From positions 10,312,501-10,376,500 of the forward strand of contig OX638133.1 of the NCBI GenBank assembly GCA_951804985.1: 64,000 nt of DNA. The letters run 5' to 3'. Below the pieces are notes generated by a model. The model was not told where the DNA came from, made no database searches, and saw nothing but the letters and a program-made list of their open reading frames with translations. The position numbers and the translations under genes are program-made. The stretch is from Dryomyza anilis (Eukaryota; Arthropoda; Insecta; Diptera; Dryomyzidae). Of the stretch, positions 54,351 through 64,000 are shown piece by piece. Position 1 is the first letter of the stretch; each line of letters begins with the position of its first letter.

Positions 54351-54599
54351 AAAAACTTATCTGCGATTTTTTTTTTTGAGAAAAATAAATTATCCGAGAA
54401 AAAAAAATGTTTGACAAAAAAAAAGAATTTATTCTAAATACGAATAAATTTTAATTTAGCATTATTTACATCGTCTTATTTTATTGTCATATTTAAAGTG
54501 TTGTGTATACTATTAAGCCGAGTTAATAAAATCATTAAGAGAGTTTGAAGATAACGAATTCATAAATGGTTTTAAATCTAATATATATAATATCTATGT

Positions 54600-55020
54600 T
54601 TTGGTATTAAAAATTTCCTATGAAAATTATCCAGTCTACTATGTTTTGGAGACCTTCGATGACTCGTAGCTTTCTCGAACTAACTACGATAGAAAAGTTC
54701 GATCTCGTAGTTTTATCGCCTCTAATTTTTAAAACTACTCGTACATTCAATATTTAAACATTTCTTTCTCACTTCGCTATCGTAATATTTTTCGAAACAA
54801 TCTCGAACGATTATTATTTTTCTCTTCGATATTGATTCGATTTGGGCAAATATATTACACCGAGAAATTCTGATTTCGTTTTAATTGTTCTGCATCTCGC
54901 AACGAACTCATAACAATATCGAAACGACCCAGTCTGCCATGTCTCGAAGACCTTTAATATCTCGAAGCTTTCTCGAACTAACTCCTATAAAAATGATATT
55001 GAATACGAGATCAATACAAA
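54600..55020. repeat. Inverted relative of the 22.4-23.7 kb block
   Basis: AGTCTGCCATGTCTCGAAG, CTCGAAGCTTTCTCGAACTA and AAAGTTCGATCTCGTAG match the reverse complement of 23115-23190 (CGAGACATGGCAGACTTGG, GACAAAGCTTCGAGGC, GGAGATCGAACTTTTT). Two sub-copies about 300 bp apart are seen here (54650 and 54945). Confidence 0.6.
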
Positions 55021-55065
55021 CATAGAAAAATAAATAAAAACAACTTGATGTAACACATAACTTAA

Positions 55066-55071
55066 TTTATT
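55066..55071 (-). terminator. Poly(A) signal of glycine-rich gene 1
   Basis: AATAAA on the minus strand, 16-21 bases after the stop codon. Confidence 0.6.
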
Positions 55072-55086
55072 GTATAACAAAAGTTC

Positions 55087-55449
55087 TTAACCACGTGCGC
55101 CTAAACCAGGATAAAATCCGCCACCACCGTAACCAGGGCGACCACCAAATCCATAATTTGGACGACCACCAAATCCATAATTAGGGCGACCACCAAATCC
55201 ATAATTAGGGCGACCACCAAATCCGTAATTAGGACGACCACCAAATCCATAATTAGGACGTCCACCGAAACTGCCGCCTAAACCAGGACGTCCAACATAA
55301 TCACCAAATTGACGCTTGCTACGTTCACCAACGTTTGCATGACTCAGGCTGCTGGCAGCCTCATCGGCATCAATTTCATTCAGTCCAAATGCAGAATGGG
55401 CAAAGATGCCGAAAATTGCCAAAAGCAATATGTGTATTGTTAATTTCAT
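55087..55449 (-). CDS. Secreted glycine-rich propeptide 1 (GGRPNYGF repeats)
   Basis: A 120-residue single-exon precursor. Signal peptide 1-22 (MKLTIHILLLAIFGIFAHSA, FG), acidic propeptide 23-42 (LNEIDADEAASSLSHANVGE), then the furin-type site RSKR at 43-46. The mature chain begins QFGDY, so Gln could cyclise to pyroglutamate. It holds five perfect or near-perfect GGRPNYGF octapeptides and ends GFYPGLGARG. No cysteine. The mature part is basic and rich in Gly, Arg, Pro and aromatic residues, as in glycine-rich antimicrobial peptides and in structural glycine-rich proteins; which it is cannot be decided. TATA box at 55530-55536 and poly(A) signal at 55066-55071. The NVG(E/D)RxxRQ(F/Y)G junction is shared with the two genes at 59.0 and 62.6 kb, so the three form one family. 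Confidence 0.9.
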   Translation of the reverse strand: MKLTIHILLLAIFGIFAHSAFGLNEIDADEAASSLSHANVGERSKRQFGDYVGRPGLGGSFGGRPNYGFGGRPNYGFGGRPNYGFGGRPNYGFGGRPNYGFGGRPGYGGGGFYPGLGARG

Positions 55450-55529
55450 TTTGATGCTAACTGAATTTCACTTCTCTTTGGGGGGCTCGTTTGAGATAGA
55501 CTGTTTGCTATTTTGTTAGTTTTTGCATC

Positions 55530-55536
55530 TTTTATA
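55530..55536 (-). promoter_or_regulatory. TATA box of glycine-rich gene 1
   Basis: TATAAAAGATGC on the minus strand, about 80 bp upstream of the ATG at 55449. The same distance and the TTTTGTATAAAAG context recur in genes 2 and 3. Confidence 0.8.
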
Positions 55537-55539
55537 CAA

Positions 55540-57147
55540 AATTCAATAAATACAAAAAATATTCTATGTCCAAAAACAATAAAAAAAAACTTGTTCCGGT
55601 AGTGATTTCTATTCTACTTTGTATTTTGTATTGCCATAACTCTATGATAATGACGAAACTACTTCAGATGGTTGTGGAATAATTCCACACAAAAAATAAT
55701 TTTGTTTTTATATATTGAATTAACAAAATAGAAGCAATATAAAATATTAGAATATCCAAAACATAAAAGCAGGGACTTTCCCGCAATGGAATTTCATTTG
55801 ATTTTTTTTTTAAATATTTTAATTTTATCTAAACTTTTTAAATTTTTAGTATAATTGAAAAATTATTTAATGGATTTACATGTATCGATAAAATTTCGTT
55901 AAAATATAATGTTATTTTGGTCGTTATACAAATTAAAAAATAAGAAACCAATTCAAACCAAAATTCTAACGATTTTAACAAACAAAAATTCTAACGATTT
56001 TAACAAACCGTATCGATATCTTACCGCTATGGACACATTATCGTTTATATTTGGTATCTATAATGATATAAAAATGATATTATTTTCGTTAAAAACGAAT
56101 TTATCTAGATTAAGAAAACATAATATTAATGCTAGTCTTGCTGCAACTATCTGTTTAAATTTATGCCTTGTAGCAAATATTCAAACATCACACAAATATA
56201 AATATACTTGCAGCTAAAGTCTTATTATTTTTTAAATATTATATATACTTACAAGATGATTATATCTTATTTGTCTAACCTAAAAATAGCAAAAATTGTT
56301 CACAATAATCATTGTTGAAATTACTCTTTGAGTTCTAATAGAGTACCTTTTCCAAGTAACCAACTATATTTATGTTTGTTAGATGTATAATTTTTATTTG
56401 CTTTAAGTAAGGATCAGATACGATAATCGAAATTTAAAATATCGAAACCAAAAATACCGAAGACAAAAATGTACAAAATAAAAATACAAAAACATAAAAA
56501 TGTCGAAAACAAATATGTTGAAAAGAAAAATGTTGAACACAAAAATGTTGAACAAAAAATGTTGAACAAAAAATGTTGAAAAATAAAATGTGGATAACTA
56601 AAAATGTCAAAATTTAATATGCGAAATCAGTTTTTACCAAAAAAATTATAGAAAATGCCGAAAATACTGCAACGTAACAAAAAAAATGTACAAGTAAAAG
56701 TAATAAAATCCCAGAGTGTGAGTTGAACCCCTGGTAGATTTATTGTGGAATGGATCAAATACGATTTGAGATTTGTATTTCCTCATTTTATTTTTCGACA
56801 TTTTTTTAATATAACAAAAAAGTTAGTTTATTTATAGCATCAACAATATTTTGACATTTTTTAGCTTTAAAATATTTTGCGACAGTTTTTTATTCGGCCA
56901 AATATTGTTTCGTCGTTCTAAGACTTTAAAATATCGACTTTTTTTCAGCATTTTGTTGTAAGTTTGAAATATGTTTACCAGCCATACTTATTTTATTTAT
57001 AAAAGATGTTTGTCTCAAATACTATATAATAAATACAAATACTAATAAATTGATGTTTAGGGCTATGAAATTTCTGCTAAACATATTTGTTTTCTCAGTT
57101 TTGTATAACAATGCTGTCTCTGTCATAAAATTTAAAAAATAATTGTC
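55540..57147. other. Gene-free stretch with repeat relics
   Basis: Contains a probable relic of the ATCGTTTTCGTATC-type repeat (55860-56110) and the AAAATGTCGAAAA minisatellite (56425-56700), reverse complement of 1790-2020. The 102-codon frame at 55909-56217 crosses the relic and has no features. Confidence 0.45.
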
Positions 57148-57543
57148 CCCAGTAGTAAATTTCAGACGTAAGAAGCTATGCTAGCAATGATTCTCAAGCA
57201 GGTGGAACCCCTTCACGACTAAATGATTTCCTTTCTTCTTTTTTATATGAAATGAACATTTTTACAGGACTTCCCCATTCGTTTCTCAAAGAACGGCTCT
57301 CAGAAGATCTCACAAAATAGTTTGATTCATTACGGTTAGCATTCCATTAGAAGGTGAGCTAGCAGCGCTTCGCTTTTGTATTTGAAAAATATTAGAAATA
57401 GTCTCCAAATCGATTAGCACTGATTCTCTAGAAGGTGTGTTGGAAGTCCACTAGCTTCAGATGGCAGAATGTGTATTGAGCATGCTAAGAAGTGGTTATA
57501 GCAGGGCTTCTACTGGCAAGGCCTGGCCAAATTTACTACTGGG
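57148..57543. mobile_element. MITE with CCCAGTAGTAAATTT inverted ends
   Basis: A perfect 15-bp terminal inverted repeat: CCCAGTAGTAAATTT at 57148 and AAATTTACTACTGGG ending 57543. The 396-bp interior is less AT-rich and contains GGCAAGGCCTGGCC next to the right end. It resembles 38512-38941 in its terminus (CCCTAGTRGAAATTT), so the two may be related subfamilies. Confidence 0.75.
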
Positions 57544-57900
57544 TCTTTGTAGAACAAAAAGTCGCCAAATACATTTTTATGAAAAACTTAAATTTCGAGT
57601 TTGTTGATTAATATTATAAAAAGTAATTGATGTATTTTTAAAGTTGAAATATCAATTGATAGATTTACATTTTTTTTACATACATCTAATCATGTGGTAA
57701 AAAAATATCTGTCGATTAAAAATTGTCAGATATATAAAGATTTTTGTAAATGAATATTTGGTATTTTCAAAATGTAATTGGTGACTTTTCGTTCTACAAC
57801 GACGAACTGGTTTAATTCAATTTATCAATTTATTCAATTTTTCATAAGTACATTTCCAGAACATACCTGTGATAGTCTTTATGCGCTGAACTCGTCCAAT

Positions 57901-58207
57901 AATTATAATAATAGTTTGGCGCTACTGTCCTGTATAGAACTTCGGCCGAGCTCTCTCACCATTTTGAGCTGTGCGTGTTATATTTGTACTCAAAGTGGTG
58001 GGACCTACAGTTTATTGCCGAATCCGAACGGCGGGTGAGAGCCTTTTATAGGCAATGGTTTTACTCTCGTAGGTTTGCCATTTACTGACGAGAGGTAGCG
58101 CGGTATAGAAAAATGTTTCTATAAAAAGATGTTGTTAGCCCCAGACCAGGCTTGAACCGGGGACCTTTCGGCTCGCAGTCCAACGCACTAACCACAGAGC
58201 TACCGCG
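57901..58207 (-). mobile_element. tRNA-derived SINE, family 2, copy 3
   Basis: Same family and orientation as 45137-45444. It interrupts unit 1 immediately after CTCGTCCAAT; unit 2 continues there with ACCTTTAATACACTG. No clear target duplication was found, perhaps because of later changes. Confidence 0.85.
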
Positions 58208-58649
58208 CCTCCAAAACCACCCTTTCTACATAATTCAATGTTTAACAATACACATCCATTCTTTTCTTGAACCACGTAAAACTTCACATACACTGAAACA
58301 AGAGGATCTACTTATTACATCCATTAATAGGTATCAATATTATTAAGAAAATTCCAAATGAGAATTTTACTTGTATAAATAATGTAACATATACCAGTGC
58401 GGATAAACAGGAGATTTACAAATCCTTATCTCTGAATCATAGTGTTTTATATAATGCCATGGATTCGAAAACTCCTGTTTCAAAATATCATATACAAAAA
58501 GGAAATCTAAAGTTCTGTGAACATATTTAGGATATTCCGAATAAAACTCCGAAGATTGAAACACAAAATATTCGTATTCAAACATATATCCCATTTTTGG
58601 ATTTTTAAATAAATATTGAAAAATAATACGCAAATATAAATTCTATTTT

Positions 58650-58905
58650 TGCATGAGATTGGGATAACTAAAAGTAAATTTTAACAACCAACTAAACGAA
58701 TGATTAAAATATAATTTCTACATGGAACTTTGTTCATTGTTGACACACAAATTTGTTCTAAAATTACACTAAAAGTATGTTATTGAAATAGTAACCCTTT
58801 TACTATTTGCTATAATATCCAACTTAGCAGTTGAGAGAACCGAATAAATTGATTGGGCAATGAGTTAGTTGGCACAATTAAATTTAATTAAAATCAAATT
58901 TCTTT
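58650..58905. repeat. Degraded MITE family B in duplication unit 1
   Basis: GCATGAGATTGGGATAACTA, ATTTGTTCTAAAATTACACT and GCAGTTGAGAGAACCGAATA follow family-B order. The same worn copy is at 62165-62450, so the insertion predates the duplication. Confidence 0.65.
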
Positions 58906-59010
58906 CTTTTAGGAGATTATCTCAAAAATGTTTTAGTCTCTAAAAAAATTCAAAAACACAGTATATTTTAGAGTAGAATATTATATATTTTCGTTTGCAT
59001 ATGTAATATT

Positions 59011-59259
59011 TTAACCATGGTAACCGCCACGTCCTCCACGTCCTCCACCGAAACCACCGCGTCCTCCATAACCGCCACGACCGCCTCCGAAACCGCCATG
59101 ACCGCCTCCACGTCCGTATTGACGTGCAATACGATCGCCAACATTTTCATGTTCCAGTCCGGGTGCCTCAACCGATTCCAATGGAGCACGGAGACCTTCC
59201 TGAGCGAGGACTGAGGCAAAGATGGCCACCAGCAGCAATGCAAAGATCGAAAAATTCAT
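59011..59259 (-). CDS. Secreted glycine-rich propeptide 2
   Basis: 82 residues, single exon. The start chosen is the ATG at 59259; the in-frame GTG nine bases upstream is not a likely eukaryotic start. Signal peptide 1-19 (MNFSIFALLLVAIFASVLA), then an acidic propeptide QEGLRAPLESVEAPGLEHEN, then VGDRIAR at 40-46 with the basic site RIAR. The mature chain starts QYGRGGGHGG and is about 36 residues of Gly, Arg, Tyr, Phe and His in GGFGGGRGG-like repeats. No cysteine. The mature peptide is strongly basic and cationic, consistent with an antimicrobial or matrix role, which is inference. TATA box at 59358-59364. It is the tandem paralogue of the gene at 62562, with a shorter and more Arg-rich mature part. 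Confidence 0.92.
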   Translation of the reverse strand: MNFSIFALLLVAIFASVLAQEGLRAPLESVEAPGLEHENVGDRIARQYGRGGGHGGFGGGRGGYGGRGGFGGGRGGRGGYHG

Positions 59260-59357
59260 TTTGCTCACAATTATCCTTTTTATACTGTTATGTATTTCTT
59301 AATATTTACTCTGAGAGTACTTGGTTGACTGTTGATGTTATGCAGTTCTCGTGTGTC

Positions 59358-59364
59358 TTTTATA
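59358..59364 (-). promoter_or_regulatory. TATA box of glycine-rich gene 2
   Basis: TATAAAAGACACACG on the minus strand, about 100 bp before the ATG. A second TATAAAAAGG at 59277-59284 is too close to the ATG to be the main element; both are conserved in gene 3. Confidence 0.8.
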
Positions 59365-59570
59365 CAAATTCATGCAAAAACATTTTAATATTTTTGTACA
59401 AAAAATAATACTTGTTTTTATTTTAATGGTGATTTTAATATATTTTATTATTATGGTGGTTAATTGATTTTTGTGAAATAACTTAAGAAATTCCGAACTA
59501 ATTCTGAAATATGCTATTATTGTCTCAAACACACACAGATGCATCTATTTTTATATTTATCATTAAATAA

Positions 59571-60383
59571 ATCTTATTGTTTTGCTATTGAATAAAGATT
59601 GACCAAAACATATTTTTTTTAGTTTGTTGATTGTTATTATAAAACCAGTCTGTACATTGCATCGGTAGCCCGATTAGTTTGTACTACGAGCGAAAACTTA
59701 TTGCTACGTAATAGACATCTGCACAATGCATTTGAAACCCACTTCAAGACATTCACATTATCTGTCATCAACTCTATGCTAGGAAATCAAATGAATGTCC
59801 TGCTGACAACAAGCACTAAGTACTGTCAAAACAAAACACAAACAAAACTGCAGTTCAAATACTGAAATAAACTGCTTATGACACCGAGTACTTAGTGCAT
59901 TTTTCATTGATCATTCTTACAACACTGCCATCGAAAGCCGAGCGGCAGATTTGTTGTTGTTTTCAATGTTCGTCTTCTCACTCGTTACTGCTTGCGCTTA
60001 CTCGCTGCACCCATTGTATTCGTTGCATGTGTGACAGTGTTGTCATTTGGTTTTGTTTTTCAAAACATTGAATGTTTTGAATGGCTTGTGAAGTGAGATG
60101 GCAGTGAAGTGAAGTCGCTCAGAGAGACTTCACCATAATACTGTCGATTCTGTAGTACAAACTAAATCCTTTCTGGTTTGGTGTATATGCAAAAAGGTAT
60201 GCATATATAGCATATACAACAACCGACAGTTTTAGTGACACTAAACAGTTTTAAATTCACTACACAGTATTACAGGTACTGTTGTACTAATCCTATTTTA
60301 CATTGATTCATCGCAACGCCTGCTTGCCTTTTCGGTTCGTCGAGCCCTTTTTACGTACATCATGACTTTGCGTATAGCATGAC
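59571..60383. other. Gene-free spacer between duplication units
   Basis: Mixed-composition, non-coding, with no homology to the rest of the window that I can see. It ends with the target site of the next element. Confidence 0.4.
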
Positions 60384-61036
60384 CAGTGTTATCATTCTAC
60401 TCCGATTGGAGTAGATCTACTCTATTTCATTTGTATTCTACTCCGGTAGTAGCATTTACTACTCCTTTCTTATAATTTCCTACTCCCTTGTACTGAAATC
60501 TACTCCCTTTGCAAACTTTTGAATTTTTATTTTTTAATTTGATGAGAAAAATTTCTTTGCGACCTAAATAATATGTAAATATTATAATTTTCCTAATAAC
60601 TATTATCGGTTATCTGCAAAATTAATGTAATATGATTGCTCTGATCATTAAATTGTAGAAGTTATAATTTAAAAAAAAGTTTGAATTTACTCTATTAAGG
60701 TAAATTTTGAAAACAACATGTCTTTCACTAGGTGTTCCAGATGCATACCAACTCTAAGACAAACCACCCTGTAATTATCAGCATGATATAAAATACATAT
60801 AATCAGGAATTTATAAAAATGTTAAATGTTCACATATTTTTTAAATTTTATAAAATAAAATTTAATAAAATAATGCATATTTCTACTCCCTTTTCATAAA
60901 ATTTAATGCCTTATTTCATTTTCTACTCCCTTTACATTATATCTACTCCATTTTGCAATATTTTCATTTCTGCTCTTTCTACTCCTCAAATTTTCCAAAT
61001 CTACTCCATTTGCATTAGTGAAAAGTATGAACACTG
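60384..61036. mobile_element. Non-autonomous hAT-like element
   Basis: The ends CAGTGTTAT and AACACTG form a short inverted repeat, and the flanks are AGCATGAC (60376-60383) and ATCATGAC (61037-61044), an 8-bp target duplication with one mismatch. Eight-bp duplications and CAGTG-type ends are hallmarks of hAT elements. The 653-bp interior has many CTACTCC/CTACTCCCTTT motifs, about 15, as sub-terminal repeats often do. No transposase frame. Confidence 0.65.
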
Positions 61037-61389
61037 ATCATGACTTTGATATTCTTCACTCTTATTTGTGTTTAACGTTTCCCTTTCATTATATATAGCT
61101 CACCAGTACTTGATGAATGTAATTAAAATTTCAGACAAAAAATTAGTAAAATAAATAATAGAAATAAAATAAATAAATTAAAATGGCAAACAAATAAACA
61201 TTTTTTTCTTTCATCGGGTGTATTAATTTCTTTTGTTTTTTCTTAAATTAATTAATTTATTAATCAATATAATTAAATATTTAATCAATACAATTAAATG
61301 TCGTATTGACAGGGAAATAATTATAAAGTAATAACATTGATAAATTTGTCTGCTATATTTACACATAATTTTGTCTGTGTGTTTGAACA
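61037..61389. other. Gene-free AT-rich stretch
   Basis: No gene or recognisable repeat apart from AT-rich runs; leads into duplication unit 2. Confidence 0.4.
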
Positions 61390-62164
61390 GAAAACTGTCA
61401 AATATAAAAGGATTTTGGTAAATCTATTATTCATATTTTTCAAATGTAGTTTACAGATTTTATTTCTACACCGTCGATATATTTTATAACTTTCGTAAGA
61501 CTTATTTATTTAATTTATCATACGTAAATTCTCAGAACATATCTGTGATATATATATAAGTCTAAATGCGCTGATCTCATCCAATACCTTTAATACACTG
61601 AAAATAAAAAGTCTACAACAGTAGCAAAAATGTTGATAAAATAGTACAAATGTATGCTGAAAAGAGGAAAGCGTCGGATTTGCAATTCATAAATAAATAA
61701 ACAATTTGCTGCATTTTAATATTTTTCCTATTTCCTTTTTTAAATATTATAAATTTTCTTCCGTATAATGAAATCCGTTCGCCTGAGCCACGCCACGTAA
61801 AACTTCGTATACACTGAAACAAGAGGATCTATTACATTCATTAACATCAGTATTATTAAGAAAAATATAAATGAGAATTTTACCCATATACAAACATAAT
61901 ATAACTAATCCTCAAGTGCAGATAAACAAGAGATTAATAATCTTCATCTCGGAATCATACTTTTGATTTAATGCCATGAAAACGAAATGTATTATTTCAA
62001 AATATAATATACAAAAAGGTGCTCTATAGTTCTGTGAATATATTTAGGATATTCCAAATAAAAATCCGCAGATTACAACACAAAATCTTTGTATTCAAAC
62101 ATGAAGCCCTTTCTTGACTTTGTTATGTAAATATTGAAAGATATACACAAAGAAAGAATTATCT

Positions 62165-62450
62165 TTTTGCATGAGGTTGTGAGAACTAAAAGTTAGTTTC
62201 AACCACCTACTTCCTTCGCTTAAAATGAAATTTCTACATAAACTGTCTTGATGGAACTGCCATATTCGGTTGGCACACCAAATTGTCCTAAAATTATTCC
62301 AAAATTATGTAATAAAATGGTAGGTTAGGTTAAAATTGTAACATTTTTACTATTGGCTGTAAGAACCTATCGAACAGTTGAGAGCACCTAATAAATTGGG
62401 CAAGTTTGAGTTAATTTCTATTTCATGTATGTATACATCAAATTTCTTTC
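62165..62450. repeat. Degraded MITE family B in duplication unit 2
   Basis: GCATGAGGTTGTGAGAACTA, AAATTGTCCTAAAATTATTCC and CAGTTGAGAGCACC. Orthologous in position to 58650-58905. Confidence 0.65.
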
Positions 62451-62561
62451 TATTAAGAGATTATCTTTAAAATGTTCTGTAGTCTTTAACAATGCCAAAT
62501 AAATACACATTGAATTTTTTACAATAGATTATTATATATTTTCGTTTACAAGTGTAGTATT

Positions 62562-62876
62562 TTAACCATAATAACCTCCGCGACCTCCACCGAAACCGCC
62601 ACCGAATCCACCGCGTCCACCATAACCTCCGCGACCACCTCCGAAACCACCGCCTCCGAAACCACCGCCTCCGAAACCGCCGCCTCCATAACCGCCACGA
62701 CCGCCAAATCCACCGCCTCCATAACCGCCATAACCACCGAATTGACGTGCAACACGATCGCCAACATTTTCATGTTCGGCTGCCTCAACCGATTCCAATG
62801 GAGCACGGAGACCTTCCTGTGCGAGGACTGAGGCGAAGATGGCCACCAGCAGCAATGCAAAGAGCGAAAAATTCAT
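62562..62876 (-). CDS. Secreted glycine-rich propeptide 3
   Basis: 104 residues, single exon, start ATG at 62876. Signal peptide 1-19 (MNFSLFALLLVAIFASVLA) differs from gene 2 at one residue. The propeptide is QEGLRAPLESVEAAEHEN, lacking the two residues PGL/A difference seen in gene 2, and the processing site is VGDRVAR at 38-44. The mature chain starts QFGGYGGYGG and is about 60 residues of GGGGFGG and GGRGGYGG repeats, ending RGGYYG. It is longer and less basic than gene 2. The prepro part is nearly constant while the mature part varies in repeat number, as in families under diversification or repeat slippage. TATA box at 62975-62981. Confidence 0.92.
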   Translation of the reverse strand: MNFSLFALLLVAIFASVLAQEGLRAPLESVEAAEHENVGDRVARQFGGYGGYGGGGFGGRGGYGGGGFGGGGFGGGGFGGGRGGYGGRGGFGGGFGGGRGGYYG

Positions 62877-62974
62877 TTTGCTCACAATTATCCTTTTTAT
62901 ACCGTTATGTATTTCTTAATATTTACTCTGAGAGTACTTGGTTGACTGTTAATTTTATGCAGTTCTCGTGTGTC

Positions 62975-62981
62975 TTTTATA
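62975..62981 (-). promoter_or_regulatory. TATA box of glycine-rich gene 3
   Basis: TATAAAAGACACACG on the minus strand, in the same context as in gene 2; the two promoters are copies. Confidence 0.8.
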
Positions 62982-63250
62982 CAAATCGCATCAAAACAAT
63001 TTTGTCTAAAAACAATTTTTATTAAAAAAAATCATTCTATACAAATAAAATAATACTTGTTTTGCAGTGGTGATTTTTATATATTTTATTACTATTATTG
63101 TGGTTAATTGATTTTTGTGAATATCTCAAACAAAAAACTAACAAAAAAATCCAAACTTATTCTAAAATGTTCTACTCTTGTCTCAATCACACACATAAAT
63201 ATATGTATAATTATTTTATACTTATCATTAACTAAGTCTTATTGTTTTGT

Positions 63251-64000
63251 TATGAAATAAAAAAGTTTGTTTCAAATTCTATAGAATAAAAACATTTTGC
63301 AAAAGAAATACTAGTTATCAGTATAGCGAAAAAAATATAATAACAAATAACTAAATATATTTATTATGTTGACACCAATCAACTTATTCGGGGATATATT
63401 CAACTCATTAGCAAATCAAATTTTATTAATATTGGAAATAGTTATATCAATTTTTATTCATATTTAGTTAAGTGATATATTTTAAAATAATTTTGGGATC
63501 GTATTAGGTCACAAATAAGTATTATAGCAATTAGTTATTGCATTAAATATTACTGTTTAAAATACATTTTTAATTTCCTTGAATACATTAGATAAAATTC
63601 ATACAGAAAATACTCTTTTGATATGAGTCTGGAAGAAATGCAAAGTGGTAACAATAAACATCGTTTAGTTCAAATTGCCATATTCGGTTGGCACTTGATT
63701 AACTGACATTTTTCACCAGCGTACTATGGAGTCCGGAGGTTGACATAGGGCGAAATTTGACAAAGGGTCGTGGCACCTCTCACAACATAATCTTTCAACG
63801 CGTTGTAAAAAGGGATTTACACCTGCTAAGAGGATAATATAAAGAACTCAAATACAAATAAAAATGACAAAAACATAAAATAAAACCAAAGGAAAAAAAA
63901 TTAATACAAAAGCAAAAACAGAAACTGAAAAATTAATAACACAAACGCGAAAGCAAAAGCAAAAACACATGAACAAAAGCAAACACACGAACACAGAAGT
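63251..64000. other. Gene-free AT-rich end of window
   Basis: A family-B MITE fragment is visible at about 63600-63700 (CATACAGAAAATACTCTTTTG, CAAATTGCCATATTCGGTTGG). The last 150 bases are a purine-rich A/AAC/GCAAAAGCAAAA low-complexity run. No gene seen. Confidence 0.5.

Larger units (their letters stand above)
57700..59570. repeat. Tandem duplication, unit 1 (with glycine-rich gene 2)
   Basis: Matches unit 2 at about 61390-63250: CAGAACATACCTGTGATA against CAGAACATATCTGTGATA, ATGCGCTGAACTCGTCCAAT against ATGCGCTGATCTCATCCAAT, the ACACTGAAACAAGAGGATCT stretch, a degraded family-B MITE in each, the coding exon, and the 5'UTR and TATA region. Start codons are 3617 bp apart. Unit 1 has a SINE that unit 2 lacks. 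Confidence 0.85.
61390..63250. repeat. Tandem duplication, unit 2 (with glycine-rich gene 3)
   Basis: Counterpart of 57700-59570. It lacks the SINE and carries in its place a short unrelated stretch with AAATAAAAAGTCTACAACAG. The 5'UTR and promoter (GGTTGACTGTT, CAGTTCTCGTGTGTCTTTTA) are almost identical to unit 1, while the flanks have diverged more. Confidence 0.85.

Noticed and set aside
59260..59268. Start of glycine-rich genes 2 and 3 at the upstream GTG codon
   Set aside because: Eukaryotic genes start at ATG. The ATG nine bases downstream gives the proper signal peptide MNFS(I/L)FALLL.

Overview
This window is eukaryotic nuclear DNA from an insect, very probably a higher fly (Diptera, perhaps a calyptrate). 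The evidence is insect RR-1 cuticular-protein genes with the typical tiny first coding exon, TATAAAA promoters with 5'UTR starts about 30 bp downstream, GT-AG introns, AATAAA poly(A) signals, strong AT richness, and fly-type repeats (a DINE/HINE-like element with a GACA microsatellite, a Tc1/mariner-group transposon, tRNA-derived SINEs and several MITE families). The species call is inference. No bacterial, viral, tRNA, rRNA or CRISPR feature was found.

Layout. 1-7.3 kb holds repeats: a MITE carrying an internal 120-bp-arm hairpin, a 1.27-kb dead DD37E-type transposon with intact ends, a SINE and a HINE-like element. 7.39-7.53 kb may encode a 48-residue secreted peptide. 7.76-11.5 kb is a minus-strand cuticular gene (Cpr-A) with a 3.3-kb intron full of foldback elements. 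11.5-18.9 kb is intergenic with four copies of one MITE family, a large MITE and a SINE. 18.96-21.6 kb is Cpr-B, a plus-strand paralogue of Cpr-A whose intron is a degenerate array. 21.6-24.5 kb is a decayed block that still holds two frameshifted relics of a Cpr-B-like exon. 24.5-32.2 kb is gene-free, with MITEs. 32.25-35.82 kb is a 3.6-kb satellite of a 9-bp unit. 36.3-51.8 kb is Cpr-C, a classical RR-1 gene with two non-coding 5' exons and 4-6-kb introns packed with MITEs. 52.3-53.4 kb is an intact single-exon gene for an unrecognised one-span membrane protein. 55.1-62.9 kb carries three minus-strand genes for small secreted glycine-rich propeptides, two of them from a recent 3.6-kb tandem duplication. 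The last kilobase is AT-rich and gene-free.

Function. Cpr-A, Cpr-B and Cpr-C should encode secreted chitin-binding proteins of the exoskeleton. The three glycine-rich precursors share the layout signal peptide, short acidic propeptide, NVG(E/D)RxxR processing site, Gln-start glycine-rich mature chain. That resembles antimicrobial or structural secreted peptides, but their role is not shown by sequence. The nearest thing to an undescribed system here is this peptide cluster, together with the 9-bp satellite and the hairpin-bearing MITE.
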